A stretch of DNA of 64,000 bases from Sympetrum striolatum (GCA_947579665.1 OX388352.1:34094216-34158215); one strand, 5' to 3'; counted from the stretch's first letter, positions 1-11,395 are shown. The notes: a model not told the origin generated them from the sequence alone. Program-made: numbers and translations.

Positions 1-480
1 ATAGTATCTAAGGCTAAAGGCAAGTAAACTATTCCAAATTATAAAGAAAATGAGTATCAAAAACCTAAACCTACGGTTAGAAGTTGGAATAATAATGAAA
101 ATAAGGCAAAAAAAGGTAAACCTATCTAAAAATGACGAACTAGTGACTTAAAAAATAATTTAAAAAATGTTAGAACGTAAGTTCGGAAATGAAAACGATA
201 TATCGCTGTAGTAAAAACAGGCCTTAATACTGAGCACATGCATAGCCTTCAATGAGGATCAACATTAGAACACATACTAAAATAATTAGAGTATTTCTGT
301 GAATATTTAATTAAGTAGGGTCAATTCCGTAGCAGTAGAAATCCGCTTTGAAAATTAATCATCCATTTGCTGTTTTATGCTTCGAACGTGAGCTCTAAAG
401 GTTAAGGATGACACATTAACCGCGAAAAATTAAAACATCGACCATTGCACTTTTTAGAAAACTTCATTATTTTAAAGGAA
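1..480. other. No recognisable gene
   Basis: AT-rich sequence with short scattered frames. I see no coding motif, tandem repeat or inverted repeat here. Confidence 0.5.
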
Positions 481-600
481 TAGTTCTCGGGTCTCCAGCC
501 GGGTGCAGGCTTCGGATAAAAGCGACGTTTCGGCCACATCCTTCGTGGCCATCTTCAGGAACGAAGTTCTTCGTTCCTGAAGATCTTTTATCGTTATTTT
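481..600 (-). repeat. Double-hairpin repeat fragment, possibly a Penelope-like terminus
   Basis: Two hairpins lie side by side. The first is GGCCAC / GTGGCC around 532-550. The second is a near-perfect palindrome at 551-584, with 16-base arms (ATCTTCAGGAACGAAG) and a 2-base spacer. On the minus strand the order is CTGAAGA, a GGCCAC/GTGGCC stem, then GAAAC, which resembles the CUGANGA and GAAA core of a hammerhead ribozyme. No NUH cleavage triplet sits where one is needed. Assignment to Penelope-like elements, which often carry hammerhead motifs, is inference. Confidence 0.35.
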
Positions 601-1402
601 AACTTAAGCGTAACAAATTTATGAAGAATCTAATACTTGTGAAATATACTAAATTATTTAGAGGAAAAGTGCTTTCTTTTTGATAGATCAAAACGTTTAG
701 AGTATCTTGAAACATAGGCTATGAATATTTGGTGTATTTATTTTAAGAAGACGTTTTTGCCTTAAAAATGTTCATAAAGAAATAAAGTGATCAAATCTGA
801 GATTGAATAATTTCACCTACCTTGCATATTGCGGCAGGTTTTTTATAGGAAGTAGGGCTCAATGAACGCTTCATGGTTTCTGAACTCCAAAAACTTAAAA
901 TGCCCAAGTGATGGCCTGTAGATGTCTTTCTCTCTGGCACCAGACCGTTTCGATCCACAGTTTGTGATGCAATGATTTTCTTTGCAACTAAATCTTTGGT
1001 CTCCTGGTGTTCCAATTCATTATATTACGACACAATAAATAAGAAACTCAAAATAAAACGCAACAGAATTTAAATGATCAAAATTTACTACTTACCGAGC
1101 TCGCAGAGCTGCCGGTACGACGCACTCGGGTACTGTCTCAAGACTGAGTCTACTCCACGAGATTGCACGCGATTGGCTGAGAACCTTTACAGGCAGCTTT
1201 ATCGCATGTCTCCCACGGGAAAGATTATCGCGAACCGGCTGTGTAATGGTACACCTTCAATAGCCGTTTGAGCGGCCGATGATCGGTGACCACGGTGAAT
1301 CACCAGCGAAACATTGTCTTTCCGTTGTGCTGTAATTCTTTTCCGCGGAGTTCAGTTAACGGCTTGTGAAAGAAACGACGTATTCTCCGCGGGAACCCTG
1401 TG
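601..1402. other. No recognisable gene
   Basis: Only frames under 75 codons, without motifs. The 65-codon frame at 1074-1271 has an unusually balanced composition (SCRYDALGYCLK..., ending TPSIAV), but I recognise no family and see no partner exon. Confidence 0.4.
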
Positions 1403-1552
1403 GGCAAGGGCGTCGCAGGAGACCCGTTCGTATTTTGGTTCGGGATGTGTTGTAGAAACAATTTTTAGGCACGAGCGTATTTGAAAAGAATTTAGACCCA
1501 AAACAAAGTCAAGTGTTGGCACGCGTAAACACGAGTGATGGGAAAAGTATCT
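1403..1552 (+). repeat. Dispersed repeat with GGCAAGGGCGTCGC end, copy 1
   Basis: About 150 bases match 11223-11382 nearly base for base. Both run from GGCAAGGGCGTCGC through TTTAGGCACGAGCGTATTTG to AAGTGTTGGCACG. The leading GGCGTCGCCAGGGGGG motif (best preserved in copy 2) also appears inverted at 12734-12750, so it is probably the terminal inverted repeat of a DNA transposon. Neither copy retains a reading frame I can identify. Confidence 0.6.
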
Positions 1553-2592
1553 CCTTGTAGGAAATTCATTTATACCTCCAGCGCAGCAAAAATATTTCAA
1601 CAATACTTTGTAGCAGAGTCAACAGCCATCCCTCCTTTCCTTCGCCCCTTCCCTCCCAAGAGAAGAAAAGTTCGGTTTCAGGGTGAACAATGTAGTTAGA
1701 ACTGCCTCTCGATGCGATCAGAGCGCGAGGTTATGCGATTATGTCCTCTCTCTCAGGCCCGGCGCCCACAGAGGCGGCGAGACGGAGGCGCGACGTCCCC
1801 TTGAAATACAACATTAGTTACTAAGTAGATCGACGCCAAAAGACGAGACGCGGAGAGGACGCTCTTCGCTTCCGCCGTCTCTTTGCCTCCCGATTAGAAC
1901 GTGTTCTAATTTCGCCTCGTGCGCTCCGCTTCCTGTACTGCGTTCTAGGAGTAAGTTGTATAACAGGCCAGGATTTTAACTTAACAAATAAATACAATGA
2001 GCTTAAATATTCATAGCGTTTAATCATGTGTGACAGTCACGATTTTAATATAATTTTGTGCAGCTCTTTGGACAAGATCAGTGCTTATATGACCGCAGCT
2101 CGCTGGATTATCACCGTAAAAGAGTTGAAGAACCTGGTTAAAAGTATAAAATAGTTAAAAATGCTGGATATCTGATTTCTAAACCACTTTGATTTTACAG
2201 CATATACACGCGCTTATTCTAGTTTTATGCTTTTTGTGTTTGTAATGCAGAGCTATCATCCATAGATTACTACAAAAAGTACTCGCATAATCATCATTTA
2301 TTTAGGATAGATAAAACTCCCCAATTATGTACGCTATAATCAATGAAATACATCGCCAAAGAATTTTAGTGGAGTGAACAGGTAAACATTTAAACAATCA
2401 AAATTATATGCATTAATAAAACGAATATTTTATGAGCTTTCTTTCTAATTTTTATAACAATATTGAATAAATATTGCTAACCCAAAATGATAGCTTAAAG
2501 AAGTTAAATCGGAAAAAGGTCGCAAATAATAATACATATGAACGATGATTTATTGCACAAAATTAATTATAATTGTAATAATATATTATTAT
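1553..2592. other. Intergenic, with a GC-rich patch at 1740-1930
   Basis: AT-rich DNA apart from a local GC- and CpG-rich patch (GGCGGCGAGACGGAGGCGCGACG and neighbours). The patch contains no convincing coding frame and could be a remnant of a GC-rich DNA transposon. Nothing else is recognisable. Confidence 0.4.
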
Positions 2593-2596
2593 TTAA

Positions 2597-3633
2597 CCCT
2601 CCGACAGTCGCGCTGTTGTATTTTGTACAACACAGACGGTTTTTCGGGTTCCGTTTCTACCTGGGTGGTCCCTTGAACCTCATACCCGGGTCTATTCTTT
2701 ATCGCACCTACCATTAACTTTTAAAGTCGTGAAATGCTTCTTTTTAGTCTTAAACCGACTGCAAAAGCGAGTAAATCTTTGAAGTGACGACTGTTGTAAT
2801 ACACACCACGAGTGCGATGGCCACCTTTTAGCGTTAGTTAGGCCTCACCTTGAGTATGCATGTATTGTATGGGACCCCGCCGAGAAATGTCATATTCGGG
2901 ATTTAGAAAAAGTACAACGAAAGGCGATACGATTTGTAAAGAATTGCTACGATAAAACAGCGAGTGTCACTCAGATGTTACAGGACGCGGGATGGGAATC
3001 ATTAGAAGATAGAAGAAAAATTCAATGGATAAATTTATTAAATAAGTACAGAGAAATTACGTTTTCAGATGATGTAACCGATATAATACGACCCCCCTGT
3101 TATATGGGCCGTTCTGATACTGCCCGAAAGATTAGGGAAATAGATGCTAGAACGAATCGTTTCAAAAATTCATTTTTTCCGCGAAGTATACGCGAATGCA
3201 ACCGTTTAGGAAAATAGAGACAAGGTGCTTGCACCCCCTGCCACACGCCGAAAGGCGGCTTGCAGGGTTCTTACATAGTTCTTACACACCACGAGGGACC
3301 GTTTGGGTAAGTTTTTCGTCGGTGAACTCTATTTTTGCATATCTTAACATTTACATGGAGTTTTTCACTTATTTCGTCTTAAACTTTATTAGACGCATTT
3401 CAATTTCGGAACTAATAGACATCTAGCTTTTTAGGTACTCTCTGAACGCATGTAAATAAATAATGATGAATAATAATATTTTTACTATAAGTTGTTTAGT
3501 TCTTAAATTATCCTCTTAAATTATGTTATTGCCTAAAGTTTAGTGCTCAGAAATAATAATTAGTTCAATTTATTTTACAATTTTTGCCGAAAAACGATCT
3601 ATTGTATGGAATACAACGCGCGACTGCTCGAGT
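2597..3633. mobile_element. piggyBac-like MITE (TTAA target) with two guests
   Basis: The left end follows TTAA at 2593-2596 and reads CCCTCCGACAGTCGCGC. The right side carries the inverted match: the reverse complement of about 3588-3626 gives CAGTCGCGCGTTGTATT and then GTTTTTCGG, paralleling the left CAGTCGCGCTGTTGTATT and GTTTTTCGG. The hAT element at 3634-5722 inserted a few bases before the right terminus. Beyond it the sequence resumes as GCTCGAGTTATG, where TTAT would be a mutated TTAA. Short size, TIRs and TTAA suggest a non-autonomous piggyBac-like element. The class assignment rests on only about 50 aligned TIR bases. Confidence 0.55.
2813..3282 (+). pseudogene. 5'-truncated CR1/L2/Jockey-type LINE (RT C-terminus)
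   Basis: Translation gives a reverse transcriptase tail: PHLEYACIVWDP near the start, then LEKVQRKAIRFVKNCYD, GWESLEDRRK, and FFPRSIRECNRL near the stop around 3215. This order is typical of the C-terminal region of CR1, L2 or Jockey-clade ORF2 proteins. The 3' end carries CACCCCCTGCCACACGCC, almost the same as the 3' end of the LINE at 18.5 kb, so both belong to one lineage. A 13-base target duplication, TACACACCACGAG, flanks it at 2800-2812 and 3283-3295. This marks a 5'-truncated target-primed insertion into the piggyBac-like MITE. The catalytic RT domain is absent. Confidence 0.85.
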
Positions 3634-5722
3634 CAGTGGCGCAGCGAGGGGGGGGTTTTAGGGGTTCAAACCCCCCCCCAAGAGTCAAGTCCTATGACTA
3701 ACTCTGGGCTTTTTTTTCTGTTGAAGAGTACAAAACCCCAATCATCACGCAAGTCTTAGAGATACATTGCTTGATAAATTCAGCGAAATCTTTTCGGTAG
3801 CAGAGCAGGCCTAGAGCCGACATCGATATTAATGGGACACTAAGATACGAGTGTTTTGCACTCAATGTTCAACGCGTGCACTTCTTATGCCTATCCTTTA
3901 ATATTATGACTCACACCATAAGATAAGATTCCCATGAGAAATAATCGAAAGTGCTGATTCGTTTACTCCTCGCAAAAACACAAAGGAGCATTCGAGAAGT
4001 AATTCGAAACTTTCACACTGAAAACAGAGATTAGGATTACGTTTATGAGACAAACAGATTGATAAAACGCTCAGATCTTCTGCATGTGACTGTTTCAAGG
4101 GTGTGAATGCAAAGCTAGGCTCGTGATTAGTACTTTTGAGAAATTCATAGTGAACAGTTTGAAGGAGAGTTTAGTTTGCATTTCATAAGGTACAGACGGA
4201 CATCCGAAATATTTTTTCACAATCTGCGAATAGCTCAAGGCCTCTATCGGAAAAACGTAAGTTAATGGCTATGTGGTTTTTTGTGAAATGACCATTATAA
4301 GCTGCATAAATTAGGATTGCCTTTTCTAGGGCTGTTATCGGAGGGCACACCAGAAAATGAGTTTAGTGATAATTGCAAGTGATATTGCTACTTGTTCCTT
4401 TATTAAGCATTCTGGACGATTAAAAGTCTGTACAGTAGACTCTTCATTACTCCGGATGATAGAAAATATACTGATTCTTATTCTATGATTACCTGTTATT
4501 TTGCTGTATATTTACGAAAATAATTCGATAACCGAATTTCCGTAGAAATTTGAAGAAATATTGGAGCAATAAAAGATATCACTAAAATATAATTTTCGAT
4601 GATTTTATTAATAATATACCATTTTGGAAGCGAATCAGTCAGCTGAAAGGTATAGTGCGCTTAGGTATGTACGCACAGATTTATTGGAACAGTGACTTGA
4701 TGGCTTGAAATAAATTCGATGAACTGTTAAAACTGTGGCTTAAATTCTCCAGCTTCCTTTTTGCTCCTTCCACCAATTTTTTCTCTGGAAATAGAATCCA
4801 ACGAACCTCATGACTTATTCTGTCAACCACGTGGTCATGCAATGCCCCTTCAAAATTTCAGTTCATGGAAAACTTTTGTTTTCTTTGAACACAATGCGTA
4901 AGACTGGGTTTACGTCAGCTCTCTGCTTGTTAAACAACCTAACTACTTCTTGGTCTAAATAATTGTAAGTTGACGACTTCATTTCTTTCACCTTGGTGTG
5001 TAACTTTAATTCTGCAAATTCAATTATAATATCAATTATAATCAAGAGTAAACTGTATTTTTTAATGCAGCCGAAGTTTTAATGCTCGGTTTGTGAAGCA
5101 TTCAACTGAATACTTAGCTAATCCATAATTAACGAAATCAGGCTTAATTGTAAGCCTACCAGAAAATTTCATCTGATATAAAAGATTTTTGGTTCTTAGA
5201 AGAGAATTCAATTTTAAAAACAAGGGATGAAGTCACTCCTAAGAAACCTGCTGATTATATAGTCTAATAACGAAAGATATTCAAATAAGCATGGGCAATG
5301 TGGGGATCTAATGAGTGGATATCACGTTTTATGTCACTTGCCAAGTAATCGTTACTAATTTTTTTCCTTCTCACGCTTGGCTTGGCTTGGCAACCTCTTG
5401 GAAGAAAGAACTCTGAAAGACTCGGGAAGATTATATCTAAAACACTAAAAAACTTCAAAATGACTTTTTAATAGATATTGGATGTATCCAAACAACACTT
5501 ATGATAAGTTTCCAATAGTTCGCTTATGTAAACTACTATCTAGGAAACTGTAATTAGTTGGCTACCTAAGTGTTAAACTCCTCTATTTTTTAATGTATTT
5601 AGTTTTTGAAAGAATTGACGTATTTGTAATAAGTAACGAGCATGAATATACTAGCCCCTGTAAGTTAGGCATTTTTCGTTTCCTTGGACCCCTCCCATTG
5701 GCAAATCCTGGCTGCGCCACTG
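3634..5722. mobile_element. hAT-type DNA transposon, 8-bp TSD
   Basis: The ends are inverted repeats, CAGTGGCGCAGC on the left and GCTGCGCCACTG on the right. They are bounded by identical 8-base duplications GCTCGAGT at 3626-3633 and 5723-5730, the hallmark of the hAT superfamily. Just inside the left end is a poly-G and poly-C pair (GAGGGGGGGG, then CCCCCCCCC). At 2089 bases it could once have coded, but I find no transposase motif; the longest frames are about 64 codons. A second copy of its left 500 bases lies at 7060-7545. Probably non-autonomous or heavily decayed. Confidence 0.85.
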
Positions 5723-5730
5723 GCTCGAGT

Positions 5731-7059
5731 TATGAAAATAACACTGAAAAAGGTTATTCCCATTCATGAAAACAGAGAAAATATACTTTGTTGTCAAACG
5801 CTTAGTGGTGTAGAGCAGAGGTGAGCGGGTGGTAGCTCGCAGTAACTTACGAGTACAATAGCATAGAACAAGAAATCAGTAAGCTAAGCAGGAAAGTTTT
5901 ATTTAACGTTTATATTTCATTGAATCTAGAAAGACTACATTATACCGAAAATAAAATTTGCATTAGTTATTTTTAAATTCGACTGATGAATTTGATTTAA
6001 AAAACTAAATTTCCACCGAATTCAGTAAATAAAACAGAATACTACACTCCTCGGATTATTTTAAAACCTCCCAAATTGCTGAAAAATAACTCAAAGGTTT
6101 ATAAAAATAATGAAGCTATGCGTTGTTGTTGACTCAAGTGAGGCTGAAGAAAATTAAGGAATGATCTATTCAGTTAACCGCAATATAGTCAGACAGTTTA
6201 AGCTAAATAATGGCTTTTCTTAAGTAAAACGCGATGCAAGTGTTCTCGGACATGTATGTATATTGATGTTGACTAGAACTCTTTTGTTTCTCGCTTGGTT
6301 TTTGTTCACAAAGAGCTAAATTAATCTCATCGATCATCTATACGCTGCAGTTTATTGGCGAATGTTATCATTGAAATTTCGAAGTAATCATGCTAAGTTT
6401 AATGGAATGTTTTCTCTTCACAGCCGGTTACTACGCATTCCCATCTTGTAATTGGGATTTATTTTAGGGTCGGGTTTACTTTTATATTTAAATACCGAAT
6501 CTTACCCTAAGCATTATGTAAAAGGATTTGAACATTCTCTCCATGCAGGTTCAATTCTTTAAACAAGTTGTAGAGCAACGAAATCATTCATATCCCGTAA
6601 ATATAACTGAATCCAAAATAGAATACTTTTATAACCAGCTTTGTTTTTATCCTTGTCAAGTTAAATTCTTTGAGCAAATTGAACGTACCGCAATCCTTTA
6701 TTTTTCTCCAATAGGGATGTACCCAAAATCGCCTTTTTCTGATTCAATTTGTTTAAAATATTGACAATAACCAGATGCGCTAGCGCAAACACATTCTCAT
6801 CATCGGGGGACGACTGATGCAACGGCCGCCTTCTCTTTTGGCGTTACGACTCCTCACCGCTGCCTCGCATCGAAATTTTCGTCTCCCATCCGGCGCTTCC
6901 TGCTTGCGCTTTGCTTTTGCTTCTTCTGTGGGCGCCTGGCCTCAAACTACCTTGGGTATCGTCCGACAATCGCCGGCAGAAGACAAAGGATTCAGTTTTT
7001 TTTCGTTTTCCCTTCAAAATGGACATAAGAAAGTTTTGCGGTGAGTATTTTGCAAATAG
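5731..7059. other. Intergenic; short ORF and GC-rich patch
   Basis: A 78-codon frame at 6528-6764 contains two similar segments (QVQFFKQVVEQ and QVKFFEQIERT), suggesting an internal duplication of about 130 bases, but no known domain. A GC-richer patch at 6780-6960 is open in several frames and recalls the patch at 1740-1930. No gene is supported. Confidence 0.4.
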
Positions 7060-7545
7060 GCCCAAGCATGGCGCAGCGAGGGGGAGAAGTTTAGGGGTTC
7101 AAACCCCCCCCCCCACCAAGAAGTCCTATGACTAGCTTTGCATGCCAGTAAATATGGCTCCGATTACAGCTAAGTTGATGTTTTCGGTTGCAGAGCAGGT
7201 CTAGAGCCGACATCGGTATCAATGGGACGCTACGAGTGTTTCGCACACAATGTTCAACGCATGCACTTCTTAACCATATCCTTTTGTTAGATGACTCACA
7301 CCATAAGATAAGTTTCCCATGAGAAGAATTCGAAAGTGCTGATTCGTTTACTCCTCGCAAAAACACAAGGGAACATTCGAGAAGTAATTCGAAACTTACA
7401 CCCTGAAAACAGAGATTAAGATTACGTTTGAGAGACAAACAAATTGATAAAACGCTTAGTTAGATCTTCTGCATGTGACTGTTTTGAGGGTGTGAATGCA
7501 AAGCTAGGCTCTTGAATAGTGCTTATGAGAAATGAGAAATTTGAG
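7060..7545. mobile_element. Partial second copy of the 3634-5722 hAT element
   Basis: Starts GGCGCAGCGAGGGGG and follows the left part of the larger copy: GGGGTTCAAACCCCCCC, then AGCAGAGCAGGTCTAGAGCC, ATGTTCAACGC and TTCGAGAAGTAATTCGAAAC. It then stops near the foldback-like element. The right terminal repeat is missing. Both copies keep a related minus-strand frame (ELLLECS, FLRGVNESALS). That frame is 115 codons here and 64 in the larger copy, but I cannot match it to a transposase domain. Confidence 0.7.
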
Positions 7546-7547
7546 AA

Positions 7548-9050
7548 TTTTAAAATAAACAAAAGTTCCAATTTCCCTCAAGAGATGGCATTAGTGTAGA
7601 AGTTTATAAACAAAAGTTCCAATTTTCCTCAAGAGATGGCATTAGTGGCGAAGTTTACATACAAAAGTTCCAATTTTACTCAAGAGATGGCAATAGTGGC
7701 GAAGTTTATAAACAAAAGTATCAATTTCCCTCGAGAGATGGCATTAGTGTTGAAGTTTATTAACAAAAGTTCCAATTTTCCTCAAGAGATAGCATTAGTG
7801 GCGAAATTTATAAACAAAAGTTCCAATTTTCCTCGTAAGTTTTAAAATATATCGTTAATGTAAAAGTTAGATTTAAAAAGTTCGATCAGTAAATAGACCT
7901 TTGCCATTTTCGATGTATTCATGGGAATCGAATCTTTTTCGAGACGTTTACTTCTAAAATATATCAATAATTAATACAATATCAATAAACAATATAAGAA
8001 TTAATTGATAAAAGTAAATAATTTAAAACAAATAACTTTTTTATTTAAAAAAAGGAAATGTATGAATTATGTCGATGTTATCAAATGCATACTTCAGCGA
8101 TGGAGAACTATATTAATTTTTTTCTTCGTAACTTTGCTACGTAGAAACATGGTTTTTAACACAGTTTGTAGTCAATTTTATGTACTAACTTCCCATATAT
8201 TTATTTCTTCCATGTCTTTTCAATTGCACTTGCAGCGATGAAAAACGAAAATTGAGTACGCAACCAGCAGAATGGTGACGTTATATGTATTTAATCATCT
8301 AATTTCTCCAATACATTGCAACTTGTGGCAATGATATTTACATCATATTGTATCATAATCTACCCTTTATACATGAGTAATTTTCTCCAGCAATGCGCAA
8401 TTTTTTTGTTGATAATTTTTACATTTAATGTATTGGCTTTATAATCCGGAAGTGGTGTGTAAAAAAGAACGCACCGACATCCCTCATTCCTGTTATCGTC
8501 TCTGATGCTCCCACCAAGTCCTACGCCATTGCCAGACAAGAAGCGATTATCAATATATTAGAATTATTATATCTCCTCTTTCTATCGAAGGAATCTTTAT
8601 ATCTTTTTTCTCTATTGTCAAATCTCAAATAAAGTCAAATTGTCACGATCTCCGTGTTTTGTCCATACCGAGATCGATAGCCATAATTGAATTGACATTC
8701 GATACATTAAATGTACTATACAATACTTCGACACTAATGCCATCTCTTGAGGAAAATTGGAACTTTTGTTTATAAACTTCTACACTAATGCCATCTCTTG
8801 AGGGAAATTGGAACTTTTGTTTATAAACTACGCCACTAATGCCATCTCTTGAGGAAGATTGGAACTTTGGTTTATAAACTTCGCCAATAATGCCATCTCT
8901 TGAGAAAAATTGGAACTTTTGTTTATAAACTTCGCCACTAATGCCATCTCTTGAGGAAAATTGGAACTTTTGTTTTTACTATCTTCGCCGCTTATGCCAT
9001 CTCTCGAGGAAAATTGGTACTTTCGTTATTAAACATTGACATTAATGCTG
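7548..9050. mobile_element. Foldback-like element with 51-bp tandem-repeat arms
   Basis: The left arm (about 7553-7846) has five to six tandem copies of a 51-base unit containing GAGATGGCATTAGTGGCGAA and AACAAAAGTTCCAATTTTCC; unit starts at 7581, 7632, 7683, 7734 and 7785 show the exact period. The right arm (about 8735-9045) has six copies of the same unit in reverse complement, starting 8739, 8790, 8841, 8892, 8943 and about 8996. A unique centre of roughly 890 bases separates them. Long inverted repeats built from tandem units are the architecture of foldback and Galileo-type elements. Because 51 is divisible by 3, the left arm stays open as a 17-residue repeat peptide (7636-7845), which I regard as incidental. 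No transposase is seen in the centre, and I could not fix exact ends or a target duplication. Confidence 0.75.
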
Positions 9051-9059
9051 CATCTCCAG

Positions 9060-10437
9060 AAAAATGTGAACTTTTTTAACTGAAAATAAAAATATCCCTA
9101 AGTAAACTGTAACATTACCATAAGTTGAAATATAATTCAGTATAATACTTATACTATATTTAGCAAAAGTCTACTTTACTTAGGAAGGCGGGTTAAAAAA
9201 GAGTCATTCCATGCCAAATGCCAAGTTGTCCGATTTCAGAGAAGTGCCCCGCTCGTCTATCACGGATTTCAATGAAATTTTGCACGGACATTTATACTTA
9301 TCTCTTATGAACATTTGTAAAGTTTTATTTTCACCGATGGTATATTTGCTGAGATATAGCAGTTTATTTGACCCCGTGTACTGCCTTCTTCAATATGACT
9401 AAGAGTTTTCAGTAACTTTGAGGCATTGTATCTCAGAGAATTGTTTTATGAAGTAAATAAACTTTGGCTATCTTGAATGAATTTTTGCTCTCTATTAAAC
9501 TAAATAATAAAAATAACTGTAAGAGCGACCTCCTTGCAGAAAATTCTGTGTAAATCTGGCCCAAAAAATTGCAGATCGAAAAAAAATTTAAAATTTGGCT
9601 TTTTATATTTCAAGAAGAAAAGATATAATCAACGTGAAACTTTGCGTATGATAAAATATCAATACACAGTTTATAAATATAAAATTTCATTATCCTAGTA
9701 CTTTCCATTATTTTATAAATTGAGTCAACATTTGACAGTTTTTGTAAAAAAGCCAAAAATAGGCTAAGTTTACCCCGGTTTTACAAAAAAAGACCCTCTG
9801 GAAGTTATTTTGAAACATTTTTATTAAATAGAAAATGATTTCAACCCTCTAAAAAGTATATCTAGTTTTTCATCTCGATCATATAAGGCCCTAGAAATAG
9901 GGACAACTATGAGGATTACATTTGTAAAAACGACAAAAATAGGTTTATTTTCTTCCCGCTCTTAGAAAAGAAAGAACTTTTCGATACTCTTGTAAATTAT
10001 TTTCATTTGAAAGAGCATGTTTTAAACCTCTTAAAAAAGTACACCTGGTTTTTCATCGCGAGCACTTACATCCCTAAAAAAATTAACAAAGTAGAAAACG
10101 TTGCTATGGTGGCGCCACATGCCTTCTGTTGTTTATCGTCCTGGTTATTTTATGTAAACATTTTTAGTATATTGCGTTGGTCCATGACTGGTACTGGTAG
10201 TGACGATGTCACTACCAGTTCAGGCATTTGAACTAGTAACCCCATCGCCGTAGGGGTCACGCCCGATAGCCGTGCAAAACCATCCGTGCTGTTTTCACCG
10301 TATATATTCACCGTTCTGATACCCCAAATGTTTTCGCTGTAAGTGCTATCGACCAACTCTTTGGGGCCAATGTCAATAGTTGAACTTTCATCAATCTATC
10401 TGATATTTTAATTTTTGTTTGAATTTATTTTATTAGA
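9060..10437. other. AT-rich intergenic DNA with diverged ~180-bp tandem repeats
   Basis: Two diverged copies of an about 180-base unit lie at roughly 9745-9900 and 9925-10080. Shared landmarks in order are AAAAATAGG, a GAAA-rich block, ATTTTCATTTGAAAG or its equivalent, CCTCTAAAAAGTATATCTAG versus CTTAAAAAAGTACACCTGG, and TTTTTCATC. A perfect palindrome occupies 10193-10219 (ACTGGTAGTGAC, spacer GAT, inverse arm). There is no gene-like frame. Confidence 0.45.
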
Positions 10438-11104
10438 TCAGTATGACGAGCATTCCTCAACATCACACTGACCAGTTTGTCCTATTACTTCAGCTGGTAT
10501 TCCAGCGGATAACGTTATTTTGTCTGCTACTACTTTCTGCATGCGTTCAATTTTTCGTTTCACGTAGCCAGCTTTATCCCTACAACTCACTCTCCGATTT
10601 ATTAACGGAGTAGATCCCATATCAGTAAAATCTCGATTAACCGTGTTCGAAATATCCATATCGCAATTTTGCGAAGACGAAGAGTCAGTAGTGTTTTGGA
10701 ACATAGAAATGTATTTGGCTTTACACTTGGAACAAATTTTTTGACCAGGCTTCACATTTGTTTTTGTCCATTTTTGCAAATCATTAGACAAGGCTAGATT
10801 GACTTTCTGCAGCTCATGTTTTGCTGTATGTTTTTTTGTTAAATGGGTTGCAGCGTGACTTTTGCTTAATTTCATACTTTTCTAAATACATTGCTTTGTG
10901 ATGGAAACAGATTTGATCGTACTCTGTGATCTCAACCTCTGATCGCAGAGAAATGACCACTTTTTCGTGCAATGATAAATTGTGCACATTTTGTAGCCCA
11001 ATTTTATTGGAATAAAATGAACCATGATGGAAAATGGACGAAAGTTTTTCCCCAACAACGCAGAAGGGCAAGGTGGGATTTTCATCTGACTCTTCGACAT
11101 CCAT
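10438..11104 (-). pseudogene. Decayed Cys-motif ORF, family not recognised
   Basis: Two overlapping minus-strand frames (10814-11104 and 10438-10875) join with a frameshift around 10850-10880. The first reads EITEYDQICFHHKAMYLEKYE then QKSRCNPFNKK. The second has many Lys and Ser, then KPGQKICSKCKAKYI with a CxxC pair, a Ser-rich stretch, and KRKIERMQKVVADK near the end. The HH and CxxC spacing suggests a metal-binding protein, perhaps an exon of a transposon-encoded or lineage-expanded gene. I do not recognise the family. There is no TIR or tail to call it mobile, and no intact start upstream. Confidence 0.4.
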
Positions 11105-11222
11105 TTAGATTTAGTGAAATCGTAATATTTAGTGCAATAATGCAAATTCTGGAAAAAAGAAGTTATAAAAATATGATGGAATACGACAAATACAGCAGCT
11201 TAGTTAAAAACGTGGCCATGCG

Positions 11223-11395
11223 GGCAAGGGCGTCGCCAGGGGGGGGCTGGAGACCCATTTGTAATTTGGTTCGGGAGGTGTTGGAGAAACAATTTTTAGG
11301 CACGAGCGTATTTGAAAAGAATTTAGACCCAAAACAAAGTCAAGTGTTGGCACGTGTAAACACCAGTGTTGGGAAAAGTACTGATAAAATGTAAT
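11223..11395 (+). repeat. Dispersed repeat with GGCAAGGGCGTCGCC end, copy 2
   Basis: Second copy of the segment at 1403-1552. It begins GGCAAGGGCGTCGCC followed by a poly-G run, and the inverted motif GGCGACGCCCTTGCC stands at about 12736-12750. This suggests a DNA transposon of about 1.5 kb that encloses the MITE at 11613-12705. I could not find matching target duplications, so the outer element is tentative. Confidence 0.5.

Noticed and set aside
481..600. Active hammerhead ribozyme
   Set aside because: Core-like CUGANGA and GAAA are present, but the cleavage triplet and stem III are missing.
7636..7845. 17-residue repeat protein
   Set aside because: Openness follows from a 51-base tandem period; the same DNA repeat exists inverted without an equivalent frame.
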